The position numbers and the translations under genes are program-made. Shown one piece after another: positions 42,962 through 50,801 of a stretch of DNA of 50,908 nucleotides. This DNA comes from CAZLKN01 sp964560135 (GTDB lineage: Bacteria; Actinomycetota; JAICYB01): the NCBI GenBank assembly GCA_964560135.1, contig CAZLKN010000021.1:1-50908 (forward strand), read 5' to 3'. The notes below the pieces were generated by a model. That model had not been told where the DNA came from. It searched no databases and saw only the letters and a program-made list of their open reading frames with translations. Numbering within the stretch: the first letter of the stretch is position 1; each line of letters opens with the position of its first letter.

Positions 42962-44623
42962 CTAGTCCTGGGGGCAGTCCTGTGACGAGGGGCTGCAGGG
43001 CGACATGGGCGGCGGGAAGCTCGCCTGCACCTGGCTCGCTTCCGCCGTGGACGCCGCGACGGTCGTCGACGGGGACTCCCGGGAGGACGGGTCCCCGGCA
43101 AGGTCGGAGATCCGCTCCCATCGCAGGTACGGGATCGACAGGGCACCCGAGGTCAGCTCGACCCGCGTGGTGGTGGGGACCGTGTGGTACAGCGCATCGA
43201 AGCCGCTGATCCGCATCCCCAGACGATGCCCCGTCCGCACGATCCAGTCGTTCGGGTACAGATCGAACTCGACGGTCGCCGAGGTACCGAGCCGGTAGGC
43301 GCCGCGGGTGATCAGGGTGGCCTGGCCCCCGGGCGCGATGTCGTAGAGCTGGACGATGAGGTTCGCCAGCGGCACCTCGGTGGTCACATCCACCGCTAGG
43401 CGGGGCGCGCCGGCGATTCGCAGGTCGTGGGGGGCCGGCTGGCTGGCCGACCAGACGCCGCCGCCCGAACTCCCGCTGTCCTGGTAGGCACCGGGGCGCA
43501 CCGGGAGCGCGTATGCGGTGGCATCGGGCGGCGGCCATTCCCGCTCGGAGCGCCACCGCCCCTCGTTGTCCTGGATCTCGGCCCCCGGGTGCTCCACCAG
43601 AGGAAGCCCCTTGAGGTAGTGGTCGAACCAGTCCATGGCCTCGTCGATGAACCCGTCGCGGCCGACATGGCGTTTCTCGTTGGCGCGATCATGCGCCCAC
43701 TGCCCGAACCAGGCGCGCTTCGGACCCTCGAGGCGCGAGTACACGTCGAGGAAGTTGTCCGGTTTGGTGTTGACGTCGTTGGAGCCCATGGTCCAGATCG
43801 TGGGGACACGGCTCATCCCGGCGAGCTGGACGATGTCCCGCTCGCGCCAGTAGGGGATCGACCGGTCGTGGACGAAGGGGAAGACGGTGTCCTCCACGTA
43901 GCATTGCGGGTTGGTCGCCGTCCCGACCGCCGGCCACAGGTACTCGTCGGGGTGTGGGTCGCTGGATGTGGCGGGGGCGAGGTCGTAGGCGGTGTACAGG
44001 CTCGGGGTGGCGTACCAGCCGGCGTTGTAGTGGACGCCGTTCATCCACGCCGCCCGGTAGGTCTCGATGATGGGGGCCTGGATCACGGCCGCGCGCAGAC
44101 CGACGGGATTCTCCGCGAGGGCCATCACCTGGGTCCAGGCGTCGTAGGACTTCCCCCACATGCCGACCCGGCCGTTGGACCATGGCTGGGTGGCGGCCCA
44201 GTTGACCGCCGCAGTGGTGTCCATCTGCTCGCCACGGCCGCCGAAGTCGTTGCATCCGCCGCTGCCGCCGTAACCGCGGGAGTCGACCTGCACCCAGGCG
44301 TAGCCGCGCTCGAAGATCCGCCCTTGCGTGATGACATCGTTGAAGCGGAGCACCGGCCCGTTACTGAGCAGCGGGGCGTTCTGGAAGTTGCGTCCGAAGT
44401 ACGGGCCGATCGACAGGATCACCGGATGCCGCTCGCCGGGGGTCCGGTCGGCCGGCAGCAGGACGTCGGCCCGCAGCATCGTCCCGTCCCCGGATGGCAA
44501 CCACACTTGTTCCCAGGTCGCGCCGGAGGGCACCGGGGCCGCCGACGAGGGCGGTGCGCCGAGCGGGGTGGCCAGCAGGGCGAGCGGCAGCAAGGCCACC
44601 AGAACGCGCAGGTTTCGGCCCAT
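42962..44623 (-). CDS. secreted X-Pro dipeptidyl-peptidase/CocE-type hydrolase (S15)
   Basis: The 553-residue product has a signal peptide (LVALLPLALLATPLGAPPSSA) and S15 family segments. DGTMLRADVLLPAD is at the start, GYAWVQVDSRGYGGSGG next, and the nucleophile elbow WGKSYDAWTQ follows, with FGQWAHDRANE as the region of the base histidine. The C-terminal jelly-roll domain is present. Members cleave X-Pro dipeptides or act on esters such as cocaine or glutaryl-7-ACA. The signal and a late, Ser/Pro-rich tail (about 525-553) are unusual details. It is convergent with the DUF6351 gene by 11 bases. Confidence 0.88.
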   Translation of the reverse strand: MGRNLRVLVALLPLALLATPLGAPPSSAAPVPSGATWEQVWLPSGDGTMLRADVLLPADRTPGERHPVILSIGPYFGRNFQNAPLLSNGPVLRFNDVITQGRIFERGYAWVQVDSRGYGGSGGCNDFGGRGEQMDTTAAVNWAATQPWSNGRVGMWGKSYDAWTQVMALAENPVGLRAAVIQAPIIETYRAAWMNGVHYNAGWYATPSLYTAYDLAPATSSDPHPDEYLWPAVGTATNPQCYVEDTVFPFVHDRSIPYWRERDIVQLAGMSRVPTIWTMGSNDVNTKPDNFLDVYSRLEGPKRAWFGQWAHDRANEKRHVGRDGFIDEAMDWFDHYLKGLPLVEHPGAEIQDNEGRWRSEREWPPPDATAYALPVRPGAYQDSGSSGGGVWSASQPAPHDLRIAGAPRLAVDVTTEVPLANLIVQLYDIAPGGQATLITRGAYRLGTSATVEFDLYPNDWIVRTGHRLGMRISGFDALYHTVPTTTRVELTSGALSIPYLRWERISDLAGDPSSRESPSTTVAASTAEASQVQASFPPPMSPCSPSSQDCPQD

Positions 44624-44737
44624 GCTCAAGGACCTTCGCCCCCGGCGGGGAGATTCCTTCCGGGGCCCGCCGGCTGGTCCGCTTCGGAGGACGGCTGGTA
44701 TACCGAGGGCCGGAGTCGCGCAGGCAGAGGAGCGGAT

Positions 44738-45502
44738 GTGAACGAGTTCCGGGACAAGGTGGCCGTGGTCACCGGCGGCGCCAACGGCATCGGTCGCTCG
44801 GTCGTCGAGGCGCTCGTGGACCAGGGGGCCACGGTCGCCGTCGTGGACGTGGACGCCGACGCGGGAGGAGGACTCGCAGCCGATCTCGGCAGCGGCGGGG
44901 CCCAGGTCCGGTTCTTCCCCGCCGACGTGTCGACCCGGGCGGACGTGGACGACTGCTGCACGGAGCTGCTCGGGGAGTTCGGCCACATCGACACGCTCGT
45001 CCAGTGCGTGGGAGTCCAGCGCTACGGCACGGTGGTGGACACCGACGAGGCCGTCTGGGACGAGGTCATGCGGGTGAACGTGAAGTCGATGTACCTGATG
45101 GCCCGGCGGCTGATGCCGGTGCTCGAGCAACGGCGGGGCACGGTCGTGAACGTGGGGTCGATCCAGTCGCTGGTCGGATGGGGACGCTCGGCCGCGTACG
45201 TCACCTCGAAGCATGCGATCCTGGGGCTCACCCGCGCGATGGCCGCGGATCACGCTCCGTCCGTCCGGGTGAACTGCGTCGCGCCGGGATCGGTGGATAC
45301 GCCGATGCTCCGCGGCGCCGCCGTCGCGCTCGGGATGCAGATCGAGGAGGCTGTGGCCTCCTGGGGCGCGTTGCATCCCCTGAAACGCATCGCGACCGCG
45401 GGCGAGGTCGCCGAGGCGATCCTGTTCCTCGCCGGCCCACGGTCGTCGTTCATCACGGGCGCGTGCCTGTCCGTGGACGGCGGGCTGGCAGGGGTGAAGT
45501 GA
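44738..45502 (+). CDS. short-chain dehydrogenase/reductase (FabG-like)
   Basis: The 254-residue protein starts at GTG six bases after GAGGAG. It has TGGANGIG (12-19), catalytic S141, Y154 and K158 (YVTSK), and the tail SVDGGL typical of classical SDRs. The usual NNAG motif is CVGV at 90-93. Its stop overlaps the start of the enolase-family gene (TGATG at 45500-45504), so both should act in one pathway, likely sugar-acid oxidation and dehydration. Confidence 0.92.
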   Translation: MNEFRDKVAVVTGGANGIGRSVVEALVDQGATVAVVDVDADAGGGLAADLGSGGAQVRFFPADVSTRADVDDCCTELLGEFGHIDTLVQCVGVQRYGTVVDTDEAVWDEVMRVNVKSMYLMARRLMPVLEQRRGTVVNVGSIQSLVGWGRSAAYVTSKHAILGLTRAMAADHAPSVRVNCVAPGSVDTPMLRGAAVALGMQIEEAVASWGALHPLKRIATAGEVAEAILFLAGPRSSFITGACLSVDGGLAGVK

Positions 45503-46764
45503 TGGCGCCCGAGCCGCCCCGGCGGTATCCCGCCGGCCGGATCGTCGACGTCAGGGCGACGCCGGTGACGGTGCCGCTGGAGGCGCCCCTCCGGCACGCC
45601 ACGGGCGCCCACTGGGGACGGTTCGTGCGGACGGTGGTGGAAGTCGAAACCGACGCCGGCCTCGTCGGCCTCGGGGAGATGGGCGGGGGCGGGGAGGCGG
45701 CGGATCTCGCGTTCCGCGGGATCCGCGAATATCTCGTCGGCCACGACCCGTTCGATCTCGAGCCGATGCGCTTCAAGCTGACGAATCCGACGGCGGGCCT
45801 GTACAACACGCGGACGCAGATCCACGCCGCGATCGAGTTCGCCTGCCTCGATCTGATGGGGCGGGCCCTGGACATGCGGGTGTGCGACCTGCTCGGCGGC
45901 GCGTTCCGGGAGTCGGTGCCGTTCGCCTCCTACCTCTTCTACCGCTACGAGTCTCCGGAGACCGGGGCCGGGGGCGAGGAGACCCCGGAGGAGATCGCGG
46001 CCCATGCCGTCGACCTCGCCGAGCGCCACGGCTTCCGCACCCACAAGCTCAAGGGCGGCTACTTCCCGCCCGAGCACGATGCCGCGGTCCTGCGCGCGGT
46101 AGCCGAGGCGCTGCCCTGCCACCGGGTCCGGCTCGATCCGAACGCTGCCTGGACGTGGGAGGAGAGCCTGCGGATCGCCCAGGAGATCGCAGATCTGCCG
46201 AACGACTACCTCGAGGATCCGGTGTTCGGCTTGGAGGGGATGCGCCGGCTCCGCAGCCGGATCTCGATGCCCACGGCGACCAACACCGTGGTCGTCGACT
46301 TCGAACAGCTCGCGCAGTGCATCCGTAACGACGCCGTGGACGTGATCCTGCTCGACACGACGTTCTGGGGTGGGCTCCGGCTCGCGCAGCGCGCAGGCCA
46401 GATCTGCGAGACGTTCCAGCTCGGCGTGTCGGTGCATTCGAGCGGAGAGCTCGGGATCCAGCTCGCGACCATGCTGCATCTCGGGGCGGTCCTGCCCAAC
46501 GTGAGATTCGCGGCGGATGCGCACTACCACCACCTGCGCGACGACATCATCGCCGGAGGGAAGATGACCTACGAGGACGGCGCCATCGCCGTCCCCCGGG
46601 GGCCGGGGCTGGGTGTGACGCTCGACCGCGACAAGTTGACTCATTACAACGAGCTGTTCACGCAGCTGGGGGGGTATGCCTACGACCGGGATCCCGGGCG
46701 CCCGGACTGGTATCCGACCGTCCCGAACCAGCGCTACGCGGTCCCGAAGTCGGACGGGTCGTGA
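45502..46764 (+). CDS. enolase-superfamily dehydratase (glucarate-dehydratase-like)
   Basis: The 420-residue protein has the mandelate-racemase/glucarate-dehydratase pattern: lysine pair in THKLKGG (KxK), metal ligands in LDPNAAW, LEDPV and a third acidic or amide ligand near TNTVVVDFEQL, and the base histidine region SVHSSGELG. Such enzymes remove water from a sugar acid (glucarate, galactarate or relatives). The paired SDR may oxidise the sugar before dehydration. Translation is coupled to that gene. Substrate choice needs biochemical data. Confidence 0.9.
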   Translation: MAPEPPRRYPAGRIVDVRATPVTVPLEAPLRHATGAHWGRFVRTVVEVETDAGLVGLGEMGGGGEAADLAFRGIREYLVGHDPFDLEPMRFKLTNPTAGLYNTRTQIHAAIEFACLDLMGRALDMRVCDLLGGAFRESVPFASYLFYRYESPETGAGGEETPEEIAAHAVDLAERHGFRTHKLKGGYFPPEHDAAVLRAVAEALPCHRVRLDPNAAWTWEESLRIAQEIADLPNDYLEDPVFGLEGMRRLRSRISMPTATNTVVVDFEQLAQCIRNDAVDVILLDTTFWGGLRLAQRAGQICETFQLGVSVHSSGELGIQLATMLHLGAVLPNVRFAADAHYHHLRDDIIAGGKMTYEDGAIAVPRGPGLGVTLDRDKLTHYNELFTQLGGYAYDRDPGRPDWYPTVPNQRYAVPKSDGS

Positions 46765-46806
46765 TCCATGGGACTCCGCGACGTCGCGCTGCCGGCGCGA
46801 CCCGCG

Positions 46807-46812
46807 TACCGT
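46807..46812 (+). promoter_or_regulatory. -10 element of a likely leaderless transcript
   Basis: TACCGT fits the actinobacterial TANNNT consensus and ends seven bases before the GTG start of the Crp/Fnr gene. No ribosome binding site is visible, so the start codon may be the transcription start. No clear -35 box was found. Confidence 0.4.
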
Positions 46813-46819
46813 AGTCCGC

Positions 46820-47497
46820 GTGGCGGGTACGGAACGATTCACCGGCGGATTCCTCGGCTCGTTGCTCCAGGACGAGATCGAGGCGCTCGTGGCGGTGGGA
46901 GCCGTCCGGCGGTTTCGCACCGGCAATTTCCTGTTCACCGAGGGTGATCGGTCCGAGCATGTGGCGGTGATCCGCTCGGGTCGCGTGAAGGTGGCGAGCT
47001 ACACCGCGGAGGGCCGTGAGCTGCTGCTCGCGGTCCGGGGGCCGGGCGACCTCCTCGGCGAGCTGTCGGCACTCGACGCCCAACCTCGGTCGGCGTCGGT
47101 GGGCGCGATCGAGCCCGTGGAGGCAGTGATGATCCCCGCGGACCGGTTCCGGCACTTCCTCGAGGACCATCCACGGGTCGCGTTGCTCTTGATCGAGATG
47201 CTGATCTGGCGCCTCCGCGAAGCGGATCGCAAGCGGGTCGAGTTCGGTGCCTTCGATGTCACGGCCCGTGTGGCCCGCCACATCCTGGAGCTCGCGGAGC
47301 GCTACGGGGTCGCCGAGTCCGACGGCGTCCGCATCGACCTGCCGCTCTCGCAGGAGGAGCTCGCGGGATGGACGGGCTCGTCGCGGGAGGCCGTGGCCAA
47401 GGCCCTCCGGCAGCTACGGGAGCGCGGGTGGGTGGAAACCAGCCGCCGCTCGATCGTCGTCCGCGACACCGAGGCGCTGCGACGGCGCGCTACGTAG
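46820..47497 (+). CDS. Crp/Fnr-family transcription regulator
   Basis: The 225-residue protein has an N-terminal cyclic-nucleotide-binding domain and a C-terminal helix-turn-helix (LSQEELAGWTGSSREAVAKA). The phosphate-binding cassette GELSALDAQPRSAS has the arginine and serine of true cNMP binders. It has no FNR-type cysteine cluster. The target genes are unknown; the preceding enolase-family gene and the following cNMP-binding gene are candidates. The start is taken as GTG at 46820. Confidence 0.9.
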   Translation: MAGTERFTGGFLGSLLQDEIEALVAVGAVRRFRTGNFLFTEGDRSEHVAVIRSGRVKVASYTAEGRELLLAVRGPGDLLGELSALDAQPRSASVGAIEPVEAVMIPADRFRHFLEDHPRVALLLIEMLIWRLREADRKRVEFGAFDVTARVARHILELAERYGVAESDGVRIDLPLSQEELAGWTGSSREAVAKALRQLRERGWVETSRRSIVVRDTEALRRRAT

Positions 47498-47514
47498 GAC
47501 CCGAACCTGTAAAA

Positions 47515-47535
47515 GGGCACACCCGGGCCGTGCCC
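47515..47535 (+). terminator. hairpin after the Crp/Fnr gene
   Basis: GGGCAC pairs with GTGCCC across a nine-base GC-rich loop, 18 bases after the stop codon. It has no T-run. It probably marks the end of the regulator transcript. Confidence 0.4.
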
Positions 47536-47603
47536 GCGGGCATCCCCACCGGCTTCCCGCGGTCCTAGGGTTGGGCGGAGTCATCGACGAACAGGAGGAA
47601 GCC

Positions 47604-48029
47604 GTGGCCCGCAGGACGTTGGACCCGAAGCTCGAGATCCTCCGGCAGGTGCCGCTGTTCACCGGCTGCCGGGACAAGGAACTGCAACAGATCGCCAGCT
47701 TGATGGACGAGATGGACGCGCCCGAAGGATACGTCCTCACCCGCGAGGGCCATCCCGGACGCGAGTGCTTCGTGATCGCCGAGGGCGAGGTGGCTGTGGA
47801 GGTCGGTGGCCGCGAGGTCGCACGGGTGGGACCGGGTGAGATCGTCGGCGAGATGTCGCTGATCGACAACGAGGCACGGTCGGCCACGACGGTCTGTGCC
47901 ACGCAGACCCGGTTCTTCGTCCTCGACGTGCGCAGCTTCGCCCAGCTGCTGGCCGAGCACGAGACCGTCGCCCGGAAGGTGCTCCGCACGCTCGTGCACC
48001 GGCTCCGCGACGCCGCGGCGGTCAGCTGA
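47604..48029 (+). CDS. stand-alone cyclic-nucleotide-binding domain protein
   Basis: The 141-residue protein is a single cNMP-binding domain with an intact phosphate-binding cassette (GEMSLIDNEARSATT) and a C-terminal helix, but no DNA-binding domain. It starts at GTG after AGGAGGAA. Such proteins act as regulatory subunits for other proteins by contact. Placed directly after a Crp/Fnr regulator, it may share a signal with it. Confidence 0.88.
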   Translation: MARRTLDPKLEILRQVPLFTGCRDKELQQIASLMDEMDAPEGYVLTREGHPGRECFVIAEGEVAVEVGGREVARVGPGEIVGEMSLIDNEARSATTVCATQTRFFVLDVRSFAQLLAEHETVARKVLRTLVHRLRDAAAVS

Positions 48030-48059
48030 CCCGTTCGGCGAGAGCAGAGCTGGATCCGC

Positions 48060-49595
48060 TCAGGCCAGTGGAGGCCGCTGCCGGTGGAAGCCCGTGGCCT
48101 CCTGGTAGGCGTGGGCGAGGCCGAGCAGCCGCACCTCGTCGAACGGACGGGCCGACAGCATCAGGCCCACGGGCAGGCCTTCGCTCGTGAAGCCGGCGGG
48201 GACCGATATCGATGGGCAGCCGTTGAGGTCGAAGAAGGACGTGTAGTTCACGAGTTCGAAGACGCCCGTCGCCGCGGCCTCCTCCTTCGGTGGTGCGGGC
48301 CGCGGTGTGGTGGGTGTGAGCACCGCGTCGACAGCACCGAAGATCTCCGTCCACTCGCGGATGTTGATCGTGCGGATCCGCTGCGCCCGCAGGTAGTGCT
48401 GAGCGGTCCAGCCCGCCCCGAGGCCGAACAGGGCGTGCGTCTGCGCCTGGTAGTCGTGCGGCCGCTGGCGCAGGTAGTGCTCGTGGACGGCCAACGGCTC
48501 GGAGAGCTGGATCGTGAGGTAGGCGACGCCGGCGATGCGCTGCGTGGCGGGCATGTCGAGCTCCACCACGGTCGCCCCGAGACCCTCCAGTACCGGCACC
48601 GCCGCCCGGACCAGTGCCTCGGTCTCGGGGTCGGACTCCTCGAAGAAGACGGAGGTGGGCACCCCCACCACACGGTCGGCCACGGAGCCCCCGAGCGCCG
48701 CCGTGAAGTCGGGGACGGGGACGTCGGCGGTGGTGGGATCACGCGGGTCGGGTCCGGCGATGGCGCCCAGCATGAGGGCGCAGTCCTCCACGGAGCGGCA
48801 GATCGGCCCCCCATGGTCCAGCGTCCAGGCGAGGGGGAAGATCCCGGCCCGGCTGACCCGGCCGTAGGTGGCCTTGATCCCCACCGTGTTGCAGAGCGAC
48901 GACGGGATGCGGATCGACCCTCCGGTGTCCGACCCGGTGGTCCCGAGACACATCCCGGAGGCAAGCGCGGCGGCGGAGCCCCCCGACGAGCCGCCGGGGA
49001 CGTGCGAGGTGTCCCACGGGTTGGAGGTGGGCGGCGTCCATACGCCGTAGGCGAACTCATGGGTGTTGGTCTTCCCGAGCGCGATCGCTCCCGCCGCGCG
49101 CAGGTGGGCCACGATGGTGGCGTCGCGGGTCGCGGGCGGGGCGTCGGCCCGGACCGCGGAGCCGGCCGTGGTCCGCACCCCGGCGAGGTCGTAGAGGTCC
49201 TTGAGGCCCATCGGGATGCCGTGCAGCGGCGAGCGGGGGCCGTGCTGGGCGATCTCGTCCGCGGCGGCCTGCGCCTCGGTCCGGGCCTCGTCGGCCAGGA
49301 CGGTGATCCACGCCTGGATCGACGGCTCGAAGCGGGTGATGCGCGCAAGGCAGGCGTCCACGAGCTCCACGGGCGAGAGCTCCCCGGAGGCGATCAGCGC
49401 GGAGGCCTCGGCGATCGTGAGGTAACCGAGGTCCTCGGTGGTGTCGGGGACCGAGGCGTTCACGGTGAAGGACGGTCCCGCAGCGGTCTCGGGGACGGCC
49501 GCGAGGAGGTCGGCGATCCGGAAGCCCCCCAGCCACATCCCCGCCCCGGCCGCTCCGGCGCGGAGGAGGTCCCGCCGCGTGGGCTTCTCAGGCAT
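48060..49595 (-). CDS. Tat-exported amidase (amidase signature family)
   Basis: The 511-residue protein begins with a twin-arginine signal (TRRDLLRAGAAGAGM). The amidase-signature Ser-cisSer-Lys triad is visible: lysine in GLKDLYD, and the Ser-rich GGSSGGSAAA with GSDTGGSIRIP. It is of the family that includes GatA, AtzE and fatty-acid amide hydrolases and cleaves carboxamides. Its start overlaps the stop of a 65-residue gene by eight bases, so they are translated together. Export would place the enzyme in the outer space with the other secreted hydrolases of the window. Confidence 0.9.
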   Translation of the reverse strand: MPEKPTRRDLLRAGAAGAGMWLGGFRIADLLAAVPETAAGPSFTVNASVPDTTEDLGYLTIAEASALIASGELSPVELVDACLARITRFEPSIQAWITVLADEARTEAQAAADEIAQHGPRSPLHGIPMGLKDLYDLAGVRTTAGSAVRADAPPATRDATIVAHLRAAGAIALGKTNTHEFAYGVWTPPTSNPWDTSHVPGGSSGGSAAALASGMCLGTTGSDTGGSIRIPSSLCNTVGIKATYGRVSRAGIFPLAWTLDHGGPICRSVEDCALMLGAIAGPDPRDPTTADVPVPDFTAALGGSVADRVVGVPTSVFFEESDPETEALVRAAVPVLEGLGATVVELDMPATQRIAGVAYLTIQLSEPLAVHEHYLRQRPHDYQAQTHALFGLGAGWTAQHYLRAQRIRTINIREWTEIFGAVDAVLTPTTPRPAPPKEEAAATGVFELVNYTSFFDLNGCPSISVPAGFTSEGLPVGLMLSARPFDEVRLLGLAHAYQEATGFHRQRPPLA

Positions 49596-49785
49596 GGGGG
49601 CCCTCCGGTGGGAACAGGAAGCCGACGGCGGGTTCGACGTCGACGGGGACGTCGAAGGCGAGGAACTCGGCGATGGTCTGGGGGTCGAGGCTGCCCCGCT
49701 CGCGCTCCGACAGCGGATCCCCGGAGAGCTTCCGGGGGCCGAGCAGCACGCCGATGAGGTCACCCGGGAGCGGTGTCCGGTCCAT
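49588..49785 (-). CDS. small protein upstream of amidase, possibly AtzG/GatC-like
   Basis: The 65-residue frame has a strong AAGGAGGGGAG ribosome binding site and overlaps the amidase gene, so it is a real gene. Its end, AFDVPVDVEPAVGFLFPPEG, resembles the pattern of the small AtzG/GatC-type subunits (lpd..epapvF.p) that wrap around amidase partners, and the length (AtzG has about 68) agrees. The first half (DLIGVLLGPRKLSGDPLSE) is less similar. No signal peptide is seen; if the amidase is exported by Tat, the small protein may travel with it or act before export. This assignment is an inference. Confidence 0.6.
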   Translation of the reverse strand: MDRTPLPGDLIGVLLGPRKLSGDPLSERERGSLDPQTIAEFLAFDVPVDVEPAVGFLFPPEGPHA

Positions 49786-49909
49786 CTCCCCTCCTTGCTC
49801 GCCTGTCGTCTTGTTCGACGTCCGGGCCCGGGAACCCTTCAGGGGGCCGCGAATGAAGATTGGAATGGTTCGGGCCGGATCAGGCGTGCTGCTTGTCTGC
49901 TGGCGGGTC

Positions 49910-49915
49910 TACCCT
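49910..49915 (+). promoter_or_regulatory. -10 element before the NYN gene
   Basis: TACCCT fits the TANNNT consensus and ends nine bases before the ATG at 49925. No ribosome binding site is seen there, so a leaderless or near-leaderless transcript is likely. Confidence 0.35.
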
Positions 49916-49924
49916 GACCGAACC

Positions 49925-50548
49925 ATGCGCACGAATGTCTACATCGATGCGTTCAACCTCTACTACGGCTGCCTGAAGGGGTCGCGGTGCAAGTGGCTCG
50001 ACCTCGAGGCACTGCGTCGGCGATTGTTACCCAACAACGAGATCCATCGGATCCGCTGCTTCACGGCTGGCGTCTCGGCCCGACCGGATGATCCATCAGC
50101 GCCTCAGAGACAGCAGGCCTACCTACGGGCGCTGGCGACGCTTCCGAAGGTCACCATCCACTATGGGCACTTCCTCTCCCGCCGGGTACGGATGCCCATG
50201 GCAGACCCTCCCGGCACAGGTCCGCGGACGGTCGAGGTGATCAAGACGGAAGAGAAGGGTTCGGATGTGAACCTTGCAACGTATCTCCTCTTGGACGGCT
50301 TCCAAGAAGACTATGAATGTGCGGTCGTCGTCTCGAACGATTCGGACCTCAAGGAACCGATCCGGATCGTGATGGAGGTTCTCCGACGCCCAGTCGGGGT
50401 CGTGAATCCTCACCCCGCAAGGAAACGAAGCAGGGCTATCTCCGCGACGTTCTTCCGTCAGTTGCGCCGGTCGGTGCTATCCGCATGTCAGTTCCCAGTC
50501 ACACTCGCCGATGAGCGGGGCGTGCTCGTGAAGCCGGAGTCGTGGTAG
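49925..50548 (+). CDS. NYN-domain nuclease (DUF88-type)
   Basis: The 207-residue protein is a NYN/PIN-like nuclease: metal aspartates are in YIDAFNLYYG (D8), EEKGSDVNLA and VVVSNDSDLKEP, and the C-terminus has a basic stretch (PHPARKRSRA). It differs from the other NYN protein of the window by lacking OST-HTH domains. Codons are less GC-rich than in the neighbours, and the gene lies directly before a tRNA gene, both signs of transfer. The role is probably RNA cleavage, perhaps in defence; this is not shown. Two hairpins follow it. Confidence 0.82.
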   Translation: MRTNVYIDAFNLYYGCLKGSRCKWLDLEALRRRLLPNNEIHRIRCFTAGVSARPDDPSAPQRQQAYLRALATLPKVTIHYGHFLSRRVRMPMADPPGTGPRTVEVIKTEEKGSDVNLATYLLLDGFQEDYECAVVVSNDSDLKEPIRIVMEVLRRPVGVVNPHPARKRSRAISATFFRQLRRSVLSACQFPVTLADERGVLVKPESW

Positions 50549-50562
50549 CTCCCAGAAATGCA

Positions 50563-50609
50563 GAGACCCGCCGAAGCGGGTCTCGCGCCCAGCCGCCGAA
50601 GCAGCTGGG
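50563..50609 (+). terminator. two consecutive hairpins after the NYN gene
   Basis: The first has a perfect 9-bp stem (GAGACCCGC with GCGGGTCTC) and loop CGAA at 50563-50584. The second pairs CCCAGC at 50588-50593 with GCTGGG at 50604-50609. There is no long T-tract. They separate the NYN gene from the tRNA gene and likely end its transcript. Confidence 0.6.
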
Positions 50610-50713
50610 GGAATATGTTCATTCTAGCCTTGGCGGGGACAGATTGCGAGGCCGGATGCAGGTCCAGAGCGCCCGCTTGATCCTGTTCACGAAGGAAGTC
50701 GTCCCTGACCTCG

Positions 50714-50719
50714 TAAGAT
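50714..50719 (+). promoter_or_regulatory. probable -10 box of the tRNA-Thr gene
   Basis: TAAGAT matches TANNNT and ends nine bases before the tRNA 5' end, a normal distance for a stable RNA promoter. A good -35 at the right distance is not obvious. Confidence 0.4.
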
Positions 50720-50728
50720 TGAAGCCAC

Positions 50729-50801
50729 GCTGGCGTGGCGCAACTGGCAGCGCAACGGATTTGTAATCCGTAGGTTGGGGGTTCGAGTCCCCCCGCCAGC
50801 T
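50729..50801 (+). tRNA. tRNA-Thr (anticodon UGU)
   Basis: A full cloverleaf of 73 bases can be drawn. The acceptor stem GCTGGCG pairs with CGCCAGC. The D arm is GCGC/GCGC with GG in the loop. The anticodon stem ACGGA/TCCGT holds the loop TTTGTAA, so the anticodon is UGU (reads ACA). The T arm is GGGGG/CCCCC with TTCGAGT. The discriminator base is T and no CCA is encoded. Confidence 0.97.

Noticed and set aside
42962..45376. Extended 804-residue form of the S15 protein
   Set aside because: The extra N-terminal part is antisense to the SDR gene; the signal peptide at 44623 and a GAAGG site mark the true start.
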